From contig URGQ01000049.1 in the NCBI GenBank assembly GCA_900547385.1, positions 1-9,526 on the forward strand: DNA of 9,526 bases, given 5' to 3'. The position numbers were made by a program, and so were the translations under genes. Each line of letters starts with the position of its first letter. Positions within the stretch are counted from its first letter, which is position 1. This document shows positions 4,549-9,526 of this stretch, one piece after another. Origin of the DNA: an uncultured Oscillospiraceae bacterium (GTDB lineage: Bacteria; Bacillota; Clostridia; Oscillospirales; Ruminococcaceae). The notes beneath the pieces were generated by a model. The model saw nothing but the letters and a program-made list of their open reading frames with translations, had not been told where the DNA came from and did no database searches.

Positions 4549-6120
4549 ATGGAACAAAACCACAACAATGATTACATTATTGAAATGCTTCACATCACCA
4601 AGGAGTTCCCCGGCATTAAGGCAAATGACGATATTACCCTGCAGCTGCGGCGCGGGGAGATCCACGCGCTGCTGGGCGAAAACGGTGCGGGCAAAAGTAC
4701 GCTGATGAGCGTGCTCTTTGGCCTGTACCAGCCGGAAAAAGGAGAGATCCGCAAAAACGGCGTGCCGGTAAAGATCAATGACCCCAATGACGCCACGGCA
4801 CTGGGCATCGGCATGGTGCACCAGCACTTCAAGCTCATTGATGTCTTTACGGTGCTGGATAACATCATCCTGGGGGCGGAGGACACCAAGCTGGGCTTTC
4901 TGCAGAAGAAAAAAGCCCGGCAGAAGGTGAAGGAGCTTTCGGAAAAATACGGCCTGGCCATTGACATGGACGCCAAGGTGGAGGATATTACCGTGGGTAT
5001 GCAGCAGCGGGTGGAGATCCTGAAGATGCTGTACCGCGATAATGAGATCCTTATCTTTGATGAGCCGACCGCCGTATTGACCCCGCAGGAGATCGACGAG
5101 CTGATGGAGATCATGCGCAACCTGGCCAAGGAGGGCAAGAGCATCCTCTTTATCAGCCATAAGCTCAATGAGATCATGGCGGTGGCGGACCGCTGCACCG
5201 TACTGCGCAAGGGCAAATATGTCGGCACCATCGATACGGCCAAGACCAACAAGCAGGAGCTGAGCAATATGATGGTGGGCCGCCCGGTCCAGCTGGAGGT
5301 GCAGAAATCCCCGGCGAAGCCCGGCGAGGCGGTACTGGAGGTAGAGCACTTTTCCGTGCCCAGCAAGCTGCACAAGAAGGACGCCGTGCACGATGTGACC
5401 TTTACCGCGCGCAGCGGGGAGATCTTGTGTATCGCGGGCATTGATGGCAACGGCCAGACCGAGCTGGTATACGGCCTGACCGGCCTGGAGAAGCCCAGCG
5501 GCGGCACCGTGAAGCTGTGCGGGCACGATATTACCCACGCGAAGATAAGAGAGCGCGGCAAGGAGATGTCCCACATCCCGGAGGACCGGCACAAGCATGG
5601 CCTGGTGCTGGACTTTACGCTGGAGCAGAATATGGTGCTGCAGCGCTACTACGAGACCAAATTCCAGAACCATGGGTTCATCAAGGCGGACGCGGTGCGT
5701 GAGTACGCCGACGGCCTGATCAAGCAATTTGATGTGCGCAGCGGCCAGGGCCCCATTACCGTGGCCCGCAGCATGAGCGGCGGCAACCAGCAGAAAGCGA
5801 TCGTGGCCCGTGAGCTGGACCGTGATAAGGCGCTGCTCGTGGCGGTGCAGCCCACCCGCGGTCTGGATGTCGGCGCGATCGAGTATATCCACAAGCAGCT
5901 GGTGGCGGAGCGGGACCGCGGTAAGGCGGTGCTGCTGGTTTCTCTGGAGCTGGACGAGGTGATGAGCCTTTCCGACCGCATCCTGGTGATGTACGAGGGT
6001 GAGATCGTGGGCGAGCTGGACCCCGCCAAGACCACCGTGCAGGAGCTGGGCCTGTATATGGCCGGCGCCAAGCGGCAGCATAACACGCAGGAAGGAAAGG
6101 GGGAGGGCAGCGATGAGTAA
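4549..6120 (+). CDS. ABC transporter ATPase, two nucleotide-binding domains (BMP/Nup importer, NupO-like)
   Basis: This cytoplasmic ATPase powers the importer. Its 523 residues carry two fused ABC domains, as in RbsA and NupO. Domain 1 has Walker A GENGAGKS (43-50), Q-loop Gln92, a divergent signature VGMQQR (149-154), Walker B ILIFDEPTA (167-175) and the switch His204. Domain 2 has a degenerate Walker A (GIDGNGQTEL, 297-306), IPEDR (343-347), a good signature SGGNQQK (410-416), a Walker B in which the Asp-Glu pair is replaced (LLVAVQPTRGLD, 429-440) and no switch His (SLELDE, 465-470). So one composite site, domain 1 Walker motifs with the domain 2 signature, should hydrolyse ATP; this asymmetry is normal for the subfamily. 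GGAAGGGGG at 4532-4540 supports the ATG at 4549. An in-frame ATG at 4495 would add 18 residues unlike the family. The gene overlaps the next by 8 bases. The substrate is probably a nucleoside, by family only. Confidence 0.93.
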   Translation: MEQNHNNDYIIEMLHITKEFPGIKANDDITLQLRRGEIHALLGENGAGKSTLMSVLFGLYQPEKGEIRKNGVPVKINDPNDATALGIGMVHQHFKLIDVFTVLDNIILGAEDTKLGFLQKKKARQKVKELSEKYGLAIDMDAKVEDITVGMQQRVEILKMLYRDNEILIFDEPTAVLTPQEIDELMEIMRNLAKEGKSILFISHKLNEIMAVADRCTVLRKGKYVGTIDTAKTNKQELSNMMVGRPVQLEVQKSPAKPGEAVLEVEHFSVPSKLHKKDAVHDVTFTARSGEILCIAGIDGNGQTELVYGLTGLEKPSGGTVKLCGHDITHAKIRERGKEMSHIPEDRHKHGLVLDFTLEQNMVLQRYYETKFQNHGFIKADAVREYADGLIKQFDVRSGQGPITVARSMSGGNQQKAIVARELDRDKALLVAVQPTRGLDVGAIEYIHKQLVAERDRGKAVLLVSLELDEVMSLSDRILVMYEGEIVGELDPAKTTVQELGLYMAGAKRQHNTQEGKGEGSDE

Positions 6121-7447
6121 TAAAGTAAAATCTCCGCTGATGAAAAAGGCCCCCACCTATTCGCTGCGGGCTTCCATCATCTCCATCCTCATCGGCCTTT
6201 TGACCGGTGCGGTGGTCATCCTGATCGTGGGCGCCTTTAACCCGCTGATCTCGCTGAAGGGCGCCTGGGACGGCATTCGGCTGGTGCTCTTTGGCGTGCT
6301 GAGCACCGGGCGCGACGCCGCCGGTGCTTTGACCTTCGGCTTCAATCCCACCAATATCGGCAACATGCTGTTCCGGGCTACGCCGCTCATCCTTACCGGT
6401 GTTTCGGTGGCGGTGGCCTTTAAGACCGGCCTGTTCAATATCGGCGCGCCGGGCCAGTACCTGGCCGGTACCACAGCTTCCCTGTTCCTGGCGCTTTCCA
6501 TCCCCAGCAGCAGCGTTCCCGCCTGGCTCATCTGGTTCATCGCCTTCCTGGGCGGTGTGCTGGCCGGCGCCCTGTGGGGCGCCATCCCCGGCCTGCTGAA
6601 GGCGACCCTTAATATCAACGAGGTCATCGCCTGCATCATGACCAACTGGATCGCGGCAAGCCTGGTGACCTGGCTCTTTGATATCAGCAACCTGAAGAAC
6701 ATGGTGGAGGGCAACAAGACCGGGTATGTCTACAAGACGACCTACAACGGCGTGGCGACCTCCAAGATGGGGCTGGATAAGCTGTTCCCCGGCAGCCAAG
6801 TAAATGGCGGCATCATCATCGCCATCATTATGGCGGTTCTGGTATATATCATGCTGGAAAAGACGACCTTTGGATATGAGCTGAAGGCCTGCGGTGCCAA
6901 CCGGCACGCCGCCCGGTATGCCGGCATCCACGATAGGCGCAATATCGTCTGCTCGATGGCCATTGCCGGCGCCATGGCGGGCGCGGCGGGGGCTCTGTAC
7001 TATCTTTCCGGCAACACCGAATTTTTCTGGACCACCTACCAGTCGCTGCCCAGCGAGGGCTTTGACGGCATTGCCGTGGCGCTGCTGGCGGTCAATAACC
7101 CCATCGGGGTCATCTTTACCGGCATATTCATGTCGCTGCTTTCCATCGCGGGTCTGCAGCTGACCAACCTGACGGCCTACAACGAGTACATCACCGATGT
7201 GATCATCGCGGTGATTGTGTACCTCTCGGCTTTCTCGCTGGTGATCAAGCTGTGGATCAGCCGCCGGAAGAAGGAGGGCAAGTCCATCCTGCCATGGAAG
7301 AAAAAGCTGCCGGAAGGCGCCGGGCTGCTGCCTGACGCGCAGTCGGCGGAGGAGGCGGCGGCAGCCGCCGAGGACGCCGGTGGGGCCGCCGAGCCGGAGG
7401 GCGAGGCGGCCGGGACTGCGGAAACCGGAAAGGAGGCCGAGGCGTAA
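6113..7447 (+). CDS. ABC transporter permease 1 (BPD_transp_2 family, NupP-like)
   Basis: This is one of two membrane subunits of the importer. Its 444 residues are strongly hydrophobic, with membrane segments around 20-42, 88-103, 117-130, 137-162, 170-188, 232-248, 278-298, 316-350 and 361-381. Family landmarks are FKTGLFNIGAPGQYLAG (103-119), the cytoplasmic coupling region FGYELKACGANRHAARYAGI (253-272), and GFDGIAVALLAVNNPIGVI (316-334). The start ATG lies inside the end of the ATPase gene, with GGGAGG six bases upstream (6101-6106), so the two are translationally coupled. The protein is much longer than the roughly 350 residues usual for NupP-type permeases. The excess includes a basic patch (384-398) and an Ala/Glu-rich acidic tail (401-444) with no membrane segment. 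The last codons also hold the ribosome-binding site of the next gene. Confidence 0.92.
   Translation: MSNKVKSPLMKKAPTYSLRASIISILIGLLTGAVVILIVGAFNPLISLKGAWDGIRLVLFGVLSTGRDAAGALTFGFNPTNIGNMLFRATPLILTGVSVAVAFKTGLFNIGAPGQYLAGTTASLFLALSIPSSSVPAWLIWFIAFLGGVLAGALWGAIPGLLKATLNINEVIACIMTNWIAASLVTWLFDISNLKNMVEGNKTGYVYKTTYNGVATSKMGLDKLFPGSQVNGGIIIAIIMAVLVYIMLEKTTFGYELKACGANRHAARYAGIHDRRNIVCSMAIAGAMAGAAGALYYLSGNTEFFWTTYQSLPSEGFDGIAVALLAVNNPIGVIFTGIFMSLLSIAGLQLTNLTAYNEYITDVIIAVIVYLSAFSLVIKLWISRRKKEGKSILPWKKKLPEGAGLLPDAQSAEEAAAAAEDAGGAAEPEGEAAGTAETGKEAEA
7429..7436 (+). promoter_or_regulatory. Ribosome-binding site of permease 2, inside the permease 1 gene
   Basis: AAAGGAGG, a full match to the anti-Shine-Dalgarno end, lies ten bases before the ATG at 7447. 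It is within the codons of the permease 1 tail, and the stop and start overlap as TAATG. This supports coupled translation of the two permeases in similar amounts. Confidence 0.8.
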
Positions 7448-8478
7448 TGTCATTTCTCATCAGACAGACATTGATTTATGCCATCCCGTTGATGGTAGTG
7501 GCGCTGGCCGGCATCTTTGCGGAGCGCAGCGGTATCATCAACCTGGCATTGGAAGGTATTATGATCTTTGGCGCCTTTATCGGGGTGCTGTTTGTACGGA
7601 TGATGCAGGCAATGGGCTGGTTTGAGGCGGCAAAGGCCGCCGATAACTGGGTGGCGCTGCAGGGGTATCTGCTGCTGGCCATGCTGGTGGCGGCGATACT
7701 GGGCGCGGTGTTCTCGCTGCTATTGGCGTTCGCGGCCATCAACCTAAGGGCAGACCAGACCATTGGCGGTACGGCGCTGAACATGCTGGCGCCCGCGCTG
7801 GTGCTGTTCTTGGTGCGCCTCATCGCCAAGCAGAACCAGCTGCTGCTGCTCAAGGGTGACTCCGCCTCCTGGTTCATGGTAAAAAAGACGATGCTGGGCT
7901 TTGACAGAACCGCGGAGCTGAACTTCTTCCAGGAGACCTTCCTCAATAAGGTGTACCTGAGCAACTATGTATGCGTGCTGGTATTCATCATCCTGGCCAT
8001 TATTCTTTACAAGACCAAGTTCGGCCTGCGGCTGCGGGCCTGTGGTGAAAACCCCCAGGCGGCGGATTCGCTGGGCATCAATGTAAAGAAGATGCGCTAT
8101 GCCGGCACCACCATTTCCGGCGCGCTGGCCGGTATGGGCGGCTTTGTCTACGCGGTGACCACCGCCAACTGTTCGGCCAACGGCGATGTGGCGGGCTTCG
8201 GCTTCCTGGCGCTGGCGGTTATGATCTTTGGTAACTGGAAGCCGCTGAATGTGGCGGGCGGCGCGCTGCTGTTCGGTCTGTTTAAGTGCATCGCGGCGTG
8301 CTATTCCACGCTGGATATCAACGGCGACGGCATCTACGCGCTGACGGAACTGGGCTTGAACGCCAACTTCTACCGGCTGCTGCCGTATGTCATCACGCTG
8401 GTCGTGCTGGCCTTTACCTCCAAGAGTTCCCGGGCCCCCAAGGCCGAGGGTATCCCCTACGATAAGGGACAGAGATAA
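7447..8478 (+). CDS. ABC transporter permease 2 (BPD_transp_2 family, NupQ-like)
   Basis: This is the second membrane subunit, expected to pair with permease 1 to form the translocation pore. It has 343 residues, near the family's usual length, with membrane segments around 8-25, 32-52, 72-99, 106-126, 172-188, 217-237, 248-262, 266-285 and 308-324. Characteristic stretches are FAERSGIINLALEGIMIFGAF (24-44, partly membrane), the coupling region FGLRLRACGENPQAADSLGI (192-211) and ISGALAGMGGFVYAV (223-237). The loop at 131-170 is likely extracytoplasmic. It is the last gene of the operon, overlapping permease 1 by one base (TAATG), and is followed by a hairpin terminator. No residue known to be essential is obviously lost. 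The family also includes simple-sugar and branched-chain amino-acid permeases, but the BMP receptor next door points to a nucleoside-type importer. Confidence 0.93.
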   Translation: MSFLIRQTLIYAIPLMVVALAGIFAERSGIINLALEGIMIFGAFIGVLFVRMMQAMGWFEAAKAADNWVALQGYLLLAMLVAAILGAVFSLLLAFAAINLRADQTIGGTALNMLAPALVLFLVRLIAKQNQLLLLKGDSASWFMVKKTMLGFDRTAELNFFQETFLNKVYLSNYVCVLVFIILAIILYKTKFGLRLRACGENPQAADSLGINVKKMRYAGTTISGALAGMGGFVYAVTTANCSANGDVAGFGFLALAVMIFGNWKPLNVAGGALLFGLFKCIAACYSTLDINGDGIYALTELGLNANFYRLLPYVITLVVLAFTSKSSRAPKAEGIPYDKGQR

Positions 8479-8500
8479 AAAGGCAAAACCAATCTTAAGC

Positions 8501-8532
8501 AAAGGGCGGCTCCTGCGGGGGCCGCTTCCTTT
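8501..8532 (+). terminator. Importer operon terminator
   Basis: GCGGCTCC (8506-8513) pairs with GGGGCCGC (8518-8525) around a TGCG loop, with one G-U pair. It is followed by TTCCTTTT (8526-8533), and the preceding AAAGG can pair with CCTTT to lengthen the stem. The T tract is short and interrupted, so termination may be partial. Confidence 0.7.
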
Positions 8533-8549
8533 TGGCCGGGGGAAGATCA

Positions 8550-8578
8550 TTGACGGGCGGGCGGAAAATTGGTATGCT
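8550..8578 (+). promoter_or_regulatory. trmK promoter
   Basis: TTGACG (8550-8555) and TATGCT (8573-8578) are 17 bases apart. Transcription would start near 8585, giving a leader of about 195 bases before the trmK ATG. Confidence 0.65.
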
Positions 8579-8639
8579 ATTAGAATGATCTCCCGGTATG
8601 GCGGCCGCAGAGAAAAGGTATGGCCGCAGACCCGCGAAG

Positions 8640-8723
8640 GCGCGCAGGCGCGGCGGAGCGGGGGAGGGCCGGCCCCGGCTTTGGCGGGGCGGCCCGACGG
8701 AGAGCGGAGCCGTGCCTGCGCGC
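8640..8723. repeat. Long GC-rich palindromic element in the trmK leader
   Basis: GCGCGCAGGCGCGGC (8640-8654) pairs with GCCGTGCCTGCGCGC (8709-8723) over 15 bp with one G-T pair. Inside, GGGCCG (8666-8671) pairs with CGGCCC (8690-8695) and, past a bulged G, CCCCG (8673-8677) pairs with CGGGG (8685-8689) around a seven-base loop. The outer arms and inner hairpin are separated by purine-rich single-stranded segments. The size is the same as the element at 1012-1095 (84 bp) but the inner architecture differs. It ends 43 bases before the trmK ribosome-binding site. Confidence 0.7.
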
Positions 8724-8766
8724 ATCCGGAAGGCCGGGGGAAGAAAGCATTTTGGGCAAGAGAGAT

Positions 8767-8772
8767 AGGAGG
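8767..8772 (+). promoter_or_regulatory. trmK ribosome-binding site (decides the start)
   Basis: AGGAGG lies seven bases before the ATG at 8780 and selects it over upstream in-frame starts in the palindrome and permease gene. Confidence 0.85.
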
Positions 8773-8779
8773 TTCCGGA

Positions 8780-9457
8780 ATGGAGCATCTTGATGCAAGA
8801 CTGGGTACCATAGCGGCTATGGTGCCGCGCTGCCGGGCGGTGGCAGATATCGGCTGCGACCATGGGCTGCTGGTGGCGGCTCTGCTGGAGGGCGGCCGCT
8901 GCGATTACGGCATTGCGGCCGATATTAACCCCATGCCGCTGGAGAAGGCCCGGCAGGAGCTGACCCGCCGGGGACTGCTGGCACAGAGCGAGTGCCGTCT
9001 GACCAACGGACTGTGCGGCATCGCGCCGGTGGGAGTGGATGTGGTAGTGATCGCCGGGATGGGCGGGGAGCTGATCGCGGATATCCTTTCCCGGTGGGAC
9101 TATACCGAAAACCCGGCCATTACCTACCTTTTGCAGCCCATGACCCGGCCGGTACACCTGCGGCGGTGGCTGTATACTCATCGCTTTACCCTGCGGGAGG
9201 AGCGCTGCTGCCGGGCGAACGGTAAGCTGTATACGGTGCTGCGGGCGCAGTACACCGGCTGCGCTACCGAGGAGACCCCGGCGGCGCTGTACTTTGGGGC
9301 GCTGGACCTGAAAAATGACCCGCTGGCCGGGGAGTACCGGGAACAGGTGCTGGGACGCCTGCAGCGGCGTATCACCGGGCTGGTGGAGGCCAAGCCCGGC
9401 CCCGAGCGGGACGCCGAGCTGGCGGAAGCGACAAAGCTGCTGCTGGCGCTGCGATAA
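8780..9457 (+). CDS. trmK: tRNA (adenine(22)-N(1))-methyltransferase TrmK
   Basis: TrmK uses S-adenosylmethionine to methylate N1 of adenine 22 in the D-loop region of bacterial tRNAs; B. subtilis YqfN is the founding member. The 225-residue protein is close to the usual 230-240. It opens with LDARLGTIAAMVP, then shows the SAM-binding DIGCDHGLL (23-31), the second acidic position in GIAADINPMPLEKA (44-57), and the family hallmark VVVIAGMGGELI (88-99). YLLQPMTRPVHLRRWL (116-131) and NGKLYTVLRA (147-156) follow, and the C-terminal part is helical and charged, as in the family. Here the gene has its own promoter and a long structured leader. In B. subtilis it is followed by the NIF3-family gene yqfO, which would lie beyond the window if present. 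I see no missing core motif. Confidence 0.94.
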   Translation: MEHLDARLGTIAAMVPRCRAVADIGCDHGLLVAALLEGGRCDYGIAADINPMPLEKARQELTRRGLLAQSECRLTNGLCGIAPVGVDVVVIAGMGGELIADILSRWDYTENPAITYLLQPMTRPVHLRRWLYTHRFTLREERCCRANGKLYTVLRAQYTGCATEETPAALYFGALDLKNDPLAGEYREQVLGRLQRRITGLVEAKPGPERDAELAEATKLLLALR

Positions 9458-9470
9458 AACTGAAATTCTG

Positions 9471-9505
9471 CAGGGGGCAGGGCGGGGCGCAGCCCCCCCG
9501 GCTGC
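9471..9505. repeat. GC-rich inverted repeats after trmK
   Basis: GCAGCC (9489-9494) and GGCTGC (9500-9505) form a hairpin with a five-C loop. An alternative pairs GGGGGC (9473-9478) with the following C run. There is no T tract before the window ends, so this is not a typical terminator. It may be another palindromic intergenic element cut by the window edge. Confidence 0.4.
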
Positions 9506-9526
9506 CGCTGCGGCCGCCGATGAGGG

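Larger units (their letters stand above)
8479..8779. other. Intergenic region between permease 2 and trmK
   Basis: These 301 bases hold a terminator for the importer operon, a promoter for trmK and a transcribed leader dominated by a GC-rich palindromic element. The trmK frame stays open upstream to 8387, inside permease 2, but the codons there are shadow coding of the palindrome and of the permease gene. Confidence 0.8.

Noticed and set aside
4549..6120. Degenerate second ATPase domain as evidence of a broken gene
   Set aside because: Loss of the second-domain Walker B acidic residues and switch His is typical of the BMP/Nup and related double ATPases, in which one composite site is catalytic.
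8387..8779. 131-residue N-terminal extension of TrmK
   Set aside because: It overlaps permease 2, the operon terminator and the palindromic element. The start at 8780 has AGGAGG at ideal spacing and matches the family length.
1..9526. A defence, CRISPR, toxin-antitoxin, phage or novel multi-gene system
   Set aside because: All genes over 100 residues with support belong to known housekeeping or transport families. No spacer-repeat pattern, recombinase, transposase or small toxin-like pair was found.

Overview
This is a GC-rich, densely coded bacterial chromosome segment with strong AGGAGG-type Shine-Dalgarno sites, consensus sigma-A-like promoters and T-tract intrinsic terminators. A Spo0J-type ParB, a standard SerRS and a lipoprotein-dependent BMP/Nup importer together point to a Gram-positive anaerobe of the Clostridia. 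The high GC content and abundant GC-rich palindromic intergenic DNA suggest the Oscillospiraceae (Faecalibacterium / Gemmiger / Subdoligranulum-like gut bacteria). That placement is inference, not proof.

Layout. (1) 1-1110: possible tail of an upstream gene (ParA would be expected), a short repeat, parB, then a cloverleaf-like palindromic element at 1012-1095. (2) 1262-2666: serS with its own promoter (TTGCCA, 17 bp, TATAAT), a short leader and a clear terminator. (3) 2707-4052: a second copy of the short repeat, then on the minus strand a BMP-family substrate-binding lipoprotein gene with its own terminator, ribosome-binding site, leader hairpin and extended -10 promoter. (4) 4060-4440: a structured non-coding stretch between divergent promoters. 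(5) 4447-8532: a plus-strand operon of a double-domain ABC ATPase and two BPD_transp_2 permeases, translationally coupled by overlaps of 8 nt and 1 nt, ending in a hairpin terminator. (6) 8550-9457: trmK (tRNA adenine-22 N1-methyltransferase) with its own promoter and a leader of about 195 nt that is mostly another GC-rich palindromic element.

How the genes work together. The lipoprotein, ATPase and two permeases form one complete importer of the BMP / Nup (RbsABC-like) type, best known for nucleoside uptake: the lipoprotein captures substrate outside, the permeases form the channel and the ATPase drives it. The binding protein is transcribed divergently from the membrane components instead of heading their operon, so its dosage can be set separately. 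The other genes are housekeeping: chromosome segregation, serine charging of tRNA and tRNA modification.

I see no defence system, prophage, CRISPR array, transposase or RNA gene. The least-explained sequence is intergenic: a three-hairpin cloverleaf, a second long palindrome in the trmK leader, a 36-37 bp repeat present twice, and the unexplained middle of the divergent intergenic region.
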